Source of the DNA: Candidatus Electrothrix communis
Lineage (GTDB): Bacteria > Desulfobacterota > Desulfobulbia > Desulfobulbales > Desulfobulbaceae
Length of the DNA: 64,000 bases
Direction of reading: 5' to 3'
NCBI GenBank assembly: GCA_030644725.1
Contig: CP130629.1
Coordinates: 587,572 to 651,571, forward strand
Translations under genes and position numbers: made by a program
Shown: positions 46,029-54,520 of the stretch, piece by piece
Position numbering within the stretch: the stretch's first letter is position 1
Layout of the letters: each line of letters starts with the position of its first letter
The notes under the pieces: generated by a model
Databases searched by the model: none
The model's input: only the letters and a program-made list of their open reading frames with translations
Told to the model about the DNA's origin: nothing

Positions 46029-46541
46029 GTGGAAATAGATTTCAGTGCGTCCAAGAAAGATTTATGGAAAGAAATATACGACAATGAGGATCTCCATCAT
46101 TGTTTCAACTGCGGAACCTGCATAACAGGCTGTCCGGCATCCCACGGTAACCCACCCCTATTGGTGAGAAACCTGGCCCGGATGGTTATTCTGGGTCTGG
46201 AAGAGGAGCTGTTGGACGACCCAACACCGTGGTCATGTACCTCCTGCACCCGCTGCGAGGAGATGTGCCCTATGGATGTCAAGCCCTTTGAGCTGGTCCT
46301 GGCTATCCGTAAATGGCAGTCGGCTAACGATCCTACCTACATCCCCACCGCTGTGGTGGATATATACAATCGTGGTTACTCCCAGCCGGTGGGCGTGAAT
46401 ACGGAGTTGCGGGATAAGCTCGGCCTGCCCGAGCTGCCGACCATCACCAACCAGCCCGAGAAGCTGAAGATGTTCCGGGAAATGCTCATGAAAACACCGG
46501 TTATCAGCGAGAACGACTATATGTTTATGGGGGATGAGTAA
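46029..46541 (+). CDS. hdrC: HdrC-like iron-sulfur subunit
   Basis: 170 aa. Two classical [4Fe-4S] motifs, CFNCGTCITGCP and CTSCTRCEEMCP, in the HdrC arrangement, without membrane helices. It passes electrons from HdrA to HdrB. GTG start behind GAGGAG. Its TAA stop overlaps the ATG of hdrB (TAATG), so the two are translationally coupled. Confidence 0.92.
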   Translation: MEIDFSASKKDLWKEIYDNEDLHHCFNCGTCITGCPASHGNPPLLVRNLARMVILGLEEELLDDPTPWSCTSCTRCEEMCPMDVKPFELVLAIRKWQSANDPTYIPTAVVDIYNRGYSQPVGVNTELRDKLGLPELPTITNQPEKLKMFREMLMKTPVISENDYMFMGDE

Positions 46542-47425
46542 TGGATTTATGTTTTTTCCCAGGCTGTAATATGCCAGCTATACGACCGGACGCGGAAAGT
46601 GCGATCCGACATACCATGCCCGCCCTGGGGGTCAATCTGACAAACCCGGACGGCTATGTTTGCTGCCCGGCCTTTGGTGCCTTCCCGGCCACGGACACGG
46701 AATCCCAGTTTGCGACCAGCGGCTGGAACCTGTCTCTGGCCGAGGAGCAGGAGCTTGATATCATGGTCCAGTGCGGTTCCTGCTACAGCTCCCTCCATAT
46801 GGGGCGGGAGCATCTGCATGAGAATAAGGAACTGCGGGCAAAGATCAACGAGCTGCTCAAGCCCACCGGTCGGGAGGTGAAATGCACGAGTACGGTCCGT
46901 CATGTCACCGATATCCTGTATAACGAGGTAGGGCCGGAAAAAATCGCTGAAAATATTAAGCATAAACTGGACGGGGTCCACGGGATCGTCCAGTATCCCT
47001 GCCATACCCTCTTTCCCAGCGAGGTGGTCGGCTTTGAGGAATCACCCCGCCGCCCGGTGGCCCTGCGTAAACTCACCGAGGCCCTGGGTGCGACCGTTGA
47101 CGCCTACAGCCTGGAGTATCAATGCTGCGGCGGCGCTGGCGGGTTTTCCAAGACCTCCCCGGCTGAAGCGGACGCCTTTACCAAGACCAAGCTGGATGCG
47201 ATTATCAACGAGACCAAGGCAGAGTTCATCGTGGTCTCCTGCATCACCTGCCTGATGTATATGGATGGTATTCAGGAAAAGCTGAATAAACAGGCGGGTA
47301 AGGAGATCTATAATATCCCGGTCTTTGATTATAATCAGCTGCTGGCCCTCTGCATGGGCTTTGATGCGCATAAGGTGGCTGCTATTTCCAAGATTCCTCG
47401 GGACAGTATTCTTCGGCGGTTTTGA
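46541..47425 (+). CDS. hdrB: HdrB-like catalytic subunit (two CCG domains)
   Basis: 294 aa. Two CCG motifs that bind noncubane [4Fe-4S] clusters: FFPGCN...YVCCPAFGAF...CGSCYSSLH, and YPCHTLFP...YQCCGGAGGF...SCITCLMYMD. In methanogens HdrB reduces the CoM-S-S-CoB heterodisulfide; in sulfate reducers the acceptor is unknown and may be a disulfide such as DsrC or a small thiol. Last gene of the hdr unit. Confidence 0.93.
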   Translation: MDLCFFPGCNMPAIRPDAESAIRHTMPALGVNLTNPDGYVCCPAFGAFPATDTESQFATSGWNLSLAEEQELDIMVQCGSCYSSLHMGREHLHENKELRAKINELLKPTGREVKCTSTVRHVTDILYNEVGPEKIAENIKHKLDGVHGIVQYPCHTLFPSEVVGFEESPRRPVALRKLTEALGATVDAYSLEYQCCGGAGGFSKTSPAEADAFTKTKLDAIINETKAEFIVVSCITCLMYMDGIQEKLNKQAGKEIYNIPVFDYNQLLALCMGFDAHKVAAISKIPRDSILRRF

Positions 47426-47474
47426 GGGAGGGGGACTGATCCGTGGTTGGGTTACCCCTGGGCTGATATGTAAT

Positions 47475-47499
47475 AGCTCCCTTTTTTGAGGGAGCTTTG
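47475..47499 (+). terminator. Hairpin after hdrB
   Basis: AGCTCCC / GGGAGCT with an eight-base loop containing TTTTTT, 50 bp after the hdrB stop. Plausible end of the hdr transcript, though only two T follow. Confidence 0.45.
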
Positions 47500-47518
47500 G
47501 AAGCACAGTGTATTTTTT

Positions 47519-47588
47519 AAGGGCGATCCTTGTGATCGCCCTTGTTGTTTGCACCTTATTTTTTCTCATTGCCTGGCAGGAGCGGCGG
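47519..47588. repeat. Type C repeat joined to a ROCO-gene tail relic
   Basis: 47519-47553 is the GGGCGATCCTTGTGATCGCCC hairpin. 47528-47553 is identical to 51559-51584. Directly after it, 47556-47588 read on the minus strand encodes PPLLPGNEKK and a stop, resembling the last residues of the ROCO protein at 51589 (PPLLLGKEDK). So the two places share a duplicated segment. Confidence 0.6.
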
Positions 47589-47627
47589 CATGCGACAACG
47601 TTTTGAATTAGAAGACTTTGTTAGTAT

Positions 47628-48155
47628 TTACCTGTTGATGTACCCTGCATTTTTAATGTTATTTTCCTCGTTCGACTCATCAACTTGATATAAATAATCA
47701 GCTGTAACTCTATACTGATAGGATTTTCCCGCAGGAACCTCGTGACTAAAATTTAGAATTTTCGGAGGTCCTAACGTTAAAGCCACTGATGCCCAATGCC
47801 CATCGCTAGGATTAGACAGATTAACGACCTCACCATCCCCTAAATGATTAAATCCGAGTGTGGGGTTTTCAGTCCATTCAATTCTCACCTTAAACGGCCC
47901 TGTGGAACTTTTAAAAATGTTGTTCTCAATTTCTACCTTGATAGTGATGAGATCCGTTCCACCAATATCCTCACCTCTCTTAATAAATTGAACTTTGCTG
48001 ATCGCAATATCAGATTTTATATCCGTAACAGCACGTTCTATTTCCAAAACAGGCTCTCTTGCAGCACCAGCAACTTGGGGTAGCATGCAGAAAAGAACAG
48101 AAAATGTAATTTTTCTTAAAATTTCGTAAAAAAATCGTTTGCTGTAAAATCTCAT
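47628..48155 (-). CDS. Secreted CARDB-like domain protein
   Basis: 175 aa. Signal peptide (residues 12-31, ILRKITFSVLFCMLPQVAGA). The rest is a single immunoglobulin-like CARDB-type domain, recognised by the spaced IKVEIEN, the central hydrophobic strands and the end pattern VDESNEENNIKN. Such domains are extracellular and bind ligands or connect modules. Isolated gene in an AT-rich accessory zone; function unknown. Confidence 0.7.
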   Translation of the reverse strand: MRFYSKRFFYEILRKITFSVLFCMLPQVAGAAREPVLEIERAVTDIKSDIAISKVQFIKRGEDIGGTDLITIKVEIENNIFKSSTGPFKVRIEWTENPTLGFNHLGDGEVVNLSNPSDGHWASVALTLGPPKILNFSHEVPAGKSYQYRVTADYLYQVDESNEENNIKNAGYINR

Positions 48156-48290
48156 TTAATCCCCGCTATACTTATTCTTGCATAATATACAAAATCAAAA
48201 TTTTCTGAAAAATGTCACTATACAAATCAATTGACCTAATGTCTTTTTTCATTATTTGCAACATATTTTGCTCATGCTGATAAAATTTAT

Positions 48291-48421
48291 GGGCTTGGTT
48301 CTAAGTTAGGCCAATTGATTTGCGATTGACACTCGGAGTGAAAAGAAATCCATTAAATCAGTAAAATAGCCGCACGGGTGCAGGTTGTTTTAGCAAGGTC
48401 GCCGAAATTAGAACCAAGCCC
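48291..48421. mobile_element. MITE-like element, 131 bp
   Basis: Perfect 14 bp terminal inverted repeats: GGGCTTGGTTCTAA (48291-48304) and TTAGAACCAAGCCC (48408-48421). No coding capacity. Target duplications are not clear. It lies in the 328 bp gap between the CARDB gene and the DUF1499 fragment; no gene is seen in the rest of that gap. Confidence 0.65.
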
Positions 48422-48483
48422 CCTTTTCCTTCATTAAGGCACTGGGAGCATTCCCGAAAAGCCGGAATGACTCGTTATAATTA

Positions 48484-48839
48484 TTATTTTTCTATGTTAA
48501 TTGTTTTGAGCATACTTCGAATCTGTTCAATACGTTTTCGGTTCACACCAAGATCTGAATGCCCAACTCTAGAAGCTGATCGAACATGTATGGTCATTTC
48601 TTTTGATTTTGTATCTGGAAAATAAAATTCTACATCATCAACAAAACGGAATACTTTAGAAGTAAACTCAGCTCTAATATAATTATCCTCAGCCACTATG
48701 ATCTTTGATCTTTCCAATTCATTAAGAATTTTCAAGATATGATTTTTTACTTCTAATGGTGTACCTGTGGTAAGGATGGGTTCGATATAATGTTTGTTAT
48801 CTTTTGCCTGACTGTTAACACAATTTGGTGTTGTTGGAC
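48484..48839 (-). pseudogene. 3' part of interrupted DUF1499 lipoprotein gene
   Basis: Encodes PTTPNCVNSQA...HYIEP and then the conserved DUF1499 core (AEFTSKVFRFVDDVEFYFPDT, IHVRSASRVGHSDLGVNRKRIEQIR). No start codon is available before the in-frame stop upstream. The missing start lies at 51279-51381, beyond an inserted element. Joining the two at the shared GTCCAAC gives one 152-codon frame. Confidence 0.88.
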
Positions 48840-48915
48840 GAAGCCGCTACGCGGCAGACAAACCCCGTACATCCACCTCTGCGGTGAATATCTTGTAGCA
48901 GCCTATATCTTTTGC

Positions 48916-48963
48916 AATAATAGTATAACGGCAATGCAAGTGCACTGCCATTATCCTATTATT
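48916..48963. repeat. Imperfect palindrome before the recombinase gene
   Basis: AATAATAG ... CTATTATT arms with inner TATAACGGCA / TGCCATTATC and centre TGCA...TGCA, ending 18 bp before the recombinase ATG. Possible binding or control site of the recombinase. Confidence 0.5.
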
Positions 48964-48980
48964 ACACAGAGGAGGTTACA

Positions 48981-49890
48981 ATGAACTGCACGATGCCAAG
49001 CGATCCACACTTCAATCTGCTTTATCAAAAACATATCAAACATCTGAAACTTAACGGCTTACAACCAAAGACCATTGATGCCTATTCACGGTCGATCAGG
49101 CGAATCGGCAATTATTTCGAGTGTCAAATCGACAATCTCACATCCGACCAGCTCCTTGATTACTTTAACGAACTTTTGGATTGTCGCTCATGGAGCGCAG
49201 TCAAGCTCGACCTGTATGGGCTGAAGTTCTTTTATTCCAGGGTGCTGAACAGAACCTGGGAGGATATCCCCTGATCAAACCGCCCAAGGTTTCAAGGATT
49301 CCAGATATTCTCACGGTCGAGCAGCTCCATCAACTGGTTGCCGCCACCGGCAAACTGAGCTACAAGGTCTTTTTTTTCACAGCCTACTCACTGGGGCTGC
49401 GCCTCGGCGAGGGCATTGCCCTGAAAACAAGCGACATTGACGCCAGCAATATGCGGGTCCACATTCGCGACGCCAAAGGCAACAAGGACAGGCTGGTTCC
49501 TTTGCCTGAAAAAACCCTTCAGATTCTAAGAAATTTCTGGTCCGTTCACCAGCACCCCAAATTCCTCTTTCCAAACAGGAAACGGGGACTGAAAAACGTC
49601 CACTTGGTTGAAACGCCTTTAAATCGAGGAGGTATTCAAGCTGCCATGAAGGCTGTGGTTGGACAGCTCAACATAAAAAAATCTCATGCCATTCCCTGCG
49701 CCACAGTTATGCCACCCATATGTTGGAAGCCGGGGTTGACCTTGTTGAACTCCAACAGATACTCGGTCATGTCAGCATCCTGACCACATCCCGATATACC
49801 CATCTTACCGCTGTCACCAACAGCAACGCCCGTCAGGCCGTCAACTCCCTGACCGATACCTTTGATATCACTTGGGAGGGCGTCAAATGA
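48981..49890 (+). pseudogene. Tyrosine recombinase (IS91-associated), frame broken twice
   Basis: Three frames join into one recombinase: MNCTMPSDPH...RTWEDIP (48981-49274), then LIKPPKVSRIPDILT...GQLNIKK, then [19 protein letters not shown]...[16 protein letters not shown] to the stop at 49888-49890. Catalytic residues are visible: Arg in LGLRLGEG, HxxR in HSLRH, His in LGHVS and Tyr in SRYTHL. Both breaks need a -1 shift, at CCCC before TGA (49268-49274) and at a run of seven A (49675-49681), both slippery. It is either a pseudogene or made by -1 frameshifting. GAGGAGG ribosome site. It is related to the integrases that accompany IS91-type transposases. Confidence 0.8.
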
Positions 49891-50974
49891 TTTTGCTCTC
49901 CACGATTATTAATCGATTCAAGGAACAGTTTTTAGCGCAATATCAGGCTTTCGTTCTGCCCAGCCACAAAAAAGCGCTGTGGGCCATGGCCAAGTGCAGG
50001 ACGGAACACAGCCTGCAGATGCTTGCGCGGTGTGCGAACCATGAATGCGGAACAGAAATCTATATTCCTCATTCCTGCGGCCATAGAAACTGTCCGCACT
50101 GTCAGAACCATGAAAGCAGCAACTGGATCGAAAAGCAACTGAACAAGCGGCTGCCGGCTCCCTATTTTCTGGTTACCTTTACCCTGCCTGCTCAACTCAG
50201 GGATCTTGCCTGGAGAAATCAGAAAATCGTTTATTCACAGATGTTCGCTTCGGTCAAAGAGACTCTGAAAACCTTTACTGCAAATGACAAAAAACTCGGC
50301 GGAGAAGCGGGATTTACCGCTATCCTCCATACCCATGCAAGAAATCTTGATCATCACCCCCACATCCATGTGGTCATGCCCGGAGCAAGCATCAACAAAA
50401 AACAGGGTTGTGGCATAAAAAGGGGGCTGAATACCTCTTTAACCACAAGGCCTTGGCAAAGGTTTTTCGGGCAAAGATGCTTACGGCCATAGTTGAGCAA
50501 GGCCTGAAACTGCCAAAGGATTGCCCGGAAAAGTGGGTTGTCGACTGCAAGAGCGTCGGCAACGGAGACAAGGCGATCATCTATCTCGGCAAATATCTCT
50601 ACCGGGGCGTAATTCAGGAAAAGGATATCCTGAAGTGCGAAAACGGCATGGTTACCTTCAGGTATCTTCACGCCAAAACCGGCAAATACAGGTCCAGGGA
50701 GGTGACCGGAGAAGAATTCCTCTCTCTGCTCATGCTGCACGTCTTGCCCAAAGGGTTTCGCAGGGCACGCTGTTACGGTTTTCTGCATCCGTGCAGCAAA
50801 AAGCTCATCCGATTTCTCCAACTGGTGCTTAGGGTCAACCCGTTTACATTATTCAGTGCTGAGCAACCCAAAAAAGCTGCTATCATCTGCCCGAACTGCG
50901 GGGCGGAAATGAAAATCATTCGGACTAGGGTGAGGAAGCCGCCTCCTCTCCGGCCAGCTGTTTGCATCGCATAA
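49887..50974 (+). pseudogene. IS91-family (HUH) transposase with one -1 frame break
   Basis: About 362 codons. Starts at ATG 49887 overlapping the recombinase stop (ATGA), behind GGGAGGG. Zinc-binding N-terminus (CANHECG...CGHRNCPHC), HUH motif HHPHIHVVMPG, then after a -1 shift at CAAAAAAC (50396-50403) the frame continues LWHKKGAEYLF...KVFRAKML, with the tyrosine region YLGKYLYRG and a final CPNCGAEM. IS91 transposases move by rolling-circle replication. Like the recombinase, the break is in a slippery run, so frameshifted expression is possible. Confidence 0.85.
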
Positions 50975-51215
50975 AAATGGAGGTGTGCATGGTTATGTAA
51001 CCCTGAAGCGACATCGCCAGCTTTCGAAAAAACCGGTTCAACCGGCGCTGGATACCTGTACTTAAAAAATACTATTTTTCACCGACTACAGCTTTATGCA
51101 TAGGGAAAATCAATTTCAAAGATCAAATTCTCGGTTCCAAAACAGCCTTCCGGTCCATCTGTCTGACTAGGCAGCCTTCAGCCAAAAAAGATGTTTTCTA
51201 TATAATGCCGGGCTT

Positions 51216-51278
51216 GTCCAACAAACGGTTCAGATTGTGGCTCGCTGCGCTCGCACAATCTAACCTTATTCGTTGGAC
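51216..51278 (+). other. Integron attC-like recombination site (63 bp)
   Basis: Left core GTCCAAC (RYYYAAC, 51216-51222) pairs with right core GTTGGAC (GTTRRRY, 51272-51278). Inner arms GGTT-C-AGATTGTG and CACAATCT-AACC pair with a single unpaired C (51231), the extrahelical base typical of attC. Unpaired spacers AAAC and TTATTC lie between cores and arms; the tip is GCTCGCTGCGCTCG. Confidence 0.75.
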
Positions 51279-51381
51279 ATGGGGTCAGTTGGTCATTCTC
51301 AATTCCCAATTTAGGTATCACGCCTGTACATCCTGTTAAAAATATTAAAATTGTGAGAATAATCTGAATTTGTTTGTTCAT
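51272..51381 (-). pseudogene. 5' part of interrupted DUF1499 lipoprotein gene
   Basis: ATG at 51381 with AAGGA upstream. Encodes a lipoprotein signal (MNKQIQIILTILIFLTGC) and IENDQLTPCP, the conserved beginning of DUF1499, before running into the inserted element. Its continuation is at 48484-48839. Confidence 0.85.
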
Positions 51382-51424
51382 TGTTCTTATTCCTTAAGAT
51401 TATAACGTCTAAGCTCACCCGCCC

Positions 51425-51552
51425 AAAACTGCATGCACGGTTTGATGAGGGAGCATTGAGGAAGTAAGTTCTTGGTACACGTAGTAGCCGCGTGCGGCGA
51501 GGCGTCTTTAAAAGGGCCGGGATTACAACTGAATCAGTGCTCTACTCTACCC
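51425..51552 (+). other. Possible relic of a group II intron 3' end
   Basis: AAAACTGCATGCACGGTTT resembles the 3' half of intron domain V (…GCACGYACGGTT), and GATGAGGGAG... up to CTCTACTCTACC resembles a domain VI and intron end. The 5' half of the domain V stem is missing and no reverse transcriptase is present, so at best a fragment. It abuts the promoter side of the DUF1499 gene. Confidence 0.35.
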
Positions 51553-51558
51553 TATTTC

Positions 51559-51584
51559 CCTTGTGATCGCCCTTGTTGTTTGCA
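51559..51584. repeat. Type C repeat fragment, identical to 47528-47553
   Basis: CCTTGTGATCGCCCTTGTTG... right after the ROCO stop codon; the left half of the palindrome is missing. The accessory zone 47.5-51.6 kb is thus bounded by two copies. Confidence 0.7.
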
Positions 51585-51588
51585 TGCC

Positions 51589-54471
51589 TCATTTATCCTC
51601 CTTCCCTAGCAGGAGCGGCGGTACGGTGGGCAGGCCGACGTTGCCTGCGATGCTGTTGTAGGTTCGGGCCAGCTTCTGGACCTTCTGGGTGCCTTGGTCA
51701 ACAAACTCCAGGGCTTTGCCGAGGCGAGAACTCTTATCCGCAAGGCTGTTGAAGAACCCCTCCAAACGACTCTTGGTGGCTGCATCCGGTTCCTTGCCTT
51801 GGGCTGCCGCCTCTTCGGCCTCGGTCATGGCCTTTTCCGCCTTGTTCAGCTCATTTGCTACCCGCTTTTTCTCTTTTTCATCCTCGATCTCAATCTCCGC
51901 CTCATCTAGGATGTCAGCTTTCAGGTTGCGGAATAGGGCCTGGGCTTCTTTGAATTGGTTGTGCAAATCAACAGATTGATTCTGGGTGTTCATCTGTGTA
52001 TTTGATTGATTCACGTTCTGATGTATCTGCGGATTGCCGACGTCGTGAATGTCAATTTTCGTTTCCACCATAATACGTTCCTCCTTGCTTCGTTCTTCTT
52101 TGCTGACAACACTGTCCAGTAATTCGGAGACAGAAAACGTCTCGCTTAATATTCCGTCAAAATACTCGTTTTTTCCTGCCCGCTCATAACCGAGCAGTGC
52201 TTTGTAATCAGCAAAGGCGTTTTGATATCCGGGCAGAGGTACTAGCTCTTTCGGTACCAGTTCCTGAAAACCCAGCCCTGCGATACTGTGCCGGATGATA
52301 GAGAGATACTGCCGCTTGCTATGCAGCCCTCCTGTGATGGTAATCATGATTCGGTTATTCTGCTCCTCCATTTTGATAATGGCCTGCACGCCGAGGTCGT
52401 TATTATCCAGCAACATTCCGTAGCGCCACTGCTGCCGGCGGTCCTGAATATCCTTTTTCATGCGGACCATGAGGCGGGAAAACAGGGACGAGGGCAGGAA
52501 GTCGTACTCCATGATAAAACGGAGCAGGTTTACTCCTTCCAGCCTTGGTTCTTCCTCGGGTTCCTTGGGGAGCTGATTAGGCAGGATGTAGAGATGCTCT
52601 GATTCGCTGTACAGATAGCAGAGCTTAAACTCCTGCATGATCTGGATGAGGTAGCGTAGCTCTGCGCGGGTATAGGTGAATTGCTTTTCCTTGGCCGGAT
52701 CATACTCGTCGCAGCGGATTTTTTCTTCGTTGAGGATGAATTCCAGGTCGGTTTCACGCAGGATGCCATCCTTGGTCTTTTCCGAGTTGATGATCTTGTA
52801 TACGCCCACGGTCACCCAATGGGGATCAAGGACATAGATGTCGGTCAGGGGCAGGTTCTCGAAAAAGAGCACGGTGCCCAGATCATTGAGCAACTTGAGC
52901 AGGGTTATCCGGCTTATCTTGTCATTCACCCCGTGTTTCTCGCAGATAGCGATGAATTGGTCCTGGTTGATATAGTTTTGTGCTTCGGTGGCTTGTTCCA
53001 GCTCCGTTCTGATTGCCAGCCAGGATTTGCTGATCTCCATACCGAAGAGCGGAGTATTGGGGACAGCGGCGGCAATGCTGCGGATGAGTTCCGGTAGGCC
53101 CTCGTTGTTTTTGCAGGAAATTCGAAAGAAGCGGTTTTCTATCCAGGGGAATTGTTTGTTAATGCTCTTCTGCTCGATATTATAGGAGGGATTGATATCG
53201 ATTTTGTTCATGGTCACGATGAGTGGCGATTTGCCGCCGTACTTCTCGATATGGCGGAGCCAATGAAACTTCCTGCTGTCAGTACGGCTGTCCAGTACCA
53301 GGATATACAGGGAGCGGTTACTCATGAAGAAGCGGTGGGAGGCGTGCATGATTTCCTGGCCGCCGAAGTCCCAGAAGTGGAGACGGCATTCGTCATCTTG
53401 TCCGAAGCCTGGGAGTTCATTGCTGGAAAGGGAGAGGACATTGATGCCGTGGGTTTGGGATTCCTTCTTGTCGAAGTCCAGGCCCTGGAGGCGCTTGAGC
53501 AGGGAGGTTTTGCCCGCCATGCCTTCCCCGATCAGGAGGACTTTGGCCTCGTGGAGGCGGACGGTTTCTTCCTTCAGGGATTGGAAATAGGCACGGATGG
53601 CTTCACGGCCTTGTTTGATGATTTCAGGAGGGGGATGGATTAGGGGATTATTGCCAACGTTGATTTTATCAAGTGCAAATCCATGTTCCAACTCTGATTC
53701 AGGATATACTGTTTCAGGAGGCAGCTTTGTTATCCAGTCTGGTAGGTGAGTGAGCCTGTTTCCACGGCAGTCCAAGTGAGTTAGATGTATGCAGCTTTCT
53801 AGAGCAGAAAGATTGGTGATCTGATTTTCTTGCAGATTAAGCTCTCGCAGCTGGTTCAGCTCTTTGATAATATCAATGTTGCTGAGTCGGTTTTTCCCTA
53901 AATCAAGAGTGTGTAGTTGTTTGAGTTTTTTGAGCACCGAGATGTCGCTGAGTTTGTTCGATCTTAAAACAAGCGTTCTGAGCTGTTCGAGTTCTCCAAG
54001 AACTGAAATGTCATTGAGCTGATTAGAACCTAAATCAAGAGTGTATAGTTGTTTGAGTTCTTTAAGGCCGTCAATATTGTTGAGCTTATTATTATTTAAA
54101 CAGAGCGAGTTGAGTTGGTCGAGTTCTTTGAGTACGTCAATGTTTGTGAGCTTATTATTTCTTAAATCAAGAGTTTTGAGCTGTTTGAATTCTTTGAGAA
54201 CGTCAATGTCTGTGAGATGGCTCCAGCCTAAATCAAGCGTGTTAAGCTCGCTCAGTTCCAGGAAAAGAGAAAAGTCGATTTTACTCTTGGTGAGCGCAAG
54301 ATTACGCAACCGCAGGGCAGTGACCTTTCCCAGTTCATCAGCAACATAGTTTTTGGAAAGATTTTCGATCAGCCTGGGCCAGCTATTGAAGTCCGACTCG
54401 TCCATTCGCCGCAGTTTTACCCGCAAGGCCCTTTCTATTTCCTCAATAACCTCTAAATCATTCGATGCCAT
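51589..54471 (-). CDS. ROCO protein: leucine-rich repeats + Roc GTPase + COR, with C-terminal coiled coil
   Basis: About 960 aa from ATG 54471 (MASNDLEVIEE, AGGA upstream). Residues 45-280: ten or so 22-residue leucine-rich repeats (LKQLxTLDLGxNxLxDI). Residues 310-480: Roc GTPase with P-loop GEGMAGKTS, switch II DFGGQE and base motif MNKID. Residues 500-790: COR dimerisation domain. Residues 800-960: Gln/Asn-rich then acidic coiled coil (EAQALFRNLKADILDEAEIEIED) and a conserved tail. Roco proteins work as dimeric GTP switches; bacterial ones are poorly understood. The tail relic at 47.56 kb shows that this gene type has been duplicated here. Confidence 0.9.
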   Translation of the reverse strand: MASNDLEVIEEIERALRVKLRRMDESDFNSWPRLIENLSKNYVADELGKVTALRLRNLALTKSKIDFSLFLELSELNTLDLGWSHLTDIDVLKEFKQLKTLDLRNNKLTNIDVLKELDQLNSLCLNNNKLNNIDGLKELKQLYTLDLGSNQLNDISVLGELEQLRTLVLRSNKLSDISVLKKLKQLHTLDLGKNRLSNIDIIKELNQLRELNLQENQITNLSALESCIHLTHLDCRGNRLTHLPDWITKLPPETVYPESELEHGFALDKINVGNNPLIHPPPEIIKQGREAIRAYFQSLKEETVRLHEAKVLLIGEGMAGKTSLLKRLQGLDFDKKESQTHGINVLSLSSNELPGFGQDDECRLHFWDFGGQEIMHASHRFFMSNRSLYILVLDSRTDSRKFHWLRHIEKYGGKSPLIVTMNKIDINPSYNIEQKSINKQFPWIENRFFRISCKNNEGLPELIRSIAAAVPNTPLFGMEISKSWLAIRTELEQATEAQNYINQDQFIAICEKHGVNDKISRITLLKLLNDLGTVLFFENLPLTDIYVLDPHWVTVGVYKIINSEKTKDGILRETDLEFILNEEKIRCDEYDPAKEKQFTYTRAELRYLIQIMQEFKLCYLYSESEHLYILPNQLPKEPEEEPRLEGVNLLRFIMEYDFLPSSLFSRLMVRMKKDIQDRRQQWRYGMLLDNNDLGVQAIIKMEEQNNRIMITITGGLHSKRQYLSIIRHSIAGLGFQELVPKELVPLPGYQNAFADYKALLGYERAGKNEYFDGILSETFSVSELLDSVVSKEERSKEERIMVETKIDIHDVGNPQIHQNVNQSNTQMNTQNQSVDLHNQFKEAQALFRNLKADILDEAEIEIEDEKEKKRVANELNKAEKAMTEAEEAAAQGKEPDAATKSRLEGFFNSLADKSSRLGKALEFVDQGTQKVQKLARTYNSIAGNVGLPTVPPLLLGKEDK

Positions 54472-54520
54472 AGTATCCTGTATCAGCAAAAGAAACGCCG
54501 TAAGAAGAATCTGATCTTTC

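Larger units (their letters stand above)
48840..51278 (+). mobile_element. 2.4 kb insertion with tyrosine recombinase and IS91-like transposase, ending in an attC-like site
   Basis: The segment lies between two copies of GTTGGAC (48833-48839 and 51272-51278). Deleting it together with one copy restores an in-frame DUF1499 gene, so these are the true borders. It carries a tyrosine recombinase and an IS91-family HUH transposase overlapping by ATGA. The right end (51216-51278) has the structure of an integron attC site and the insertion point equals the G/TT point used by integron integrases. It may be a gene cassette inserted at a secondary site or an IS with attC-like end giving a 7 bp duplication. 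Confidence 0.8.
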
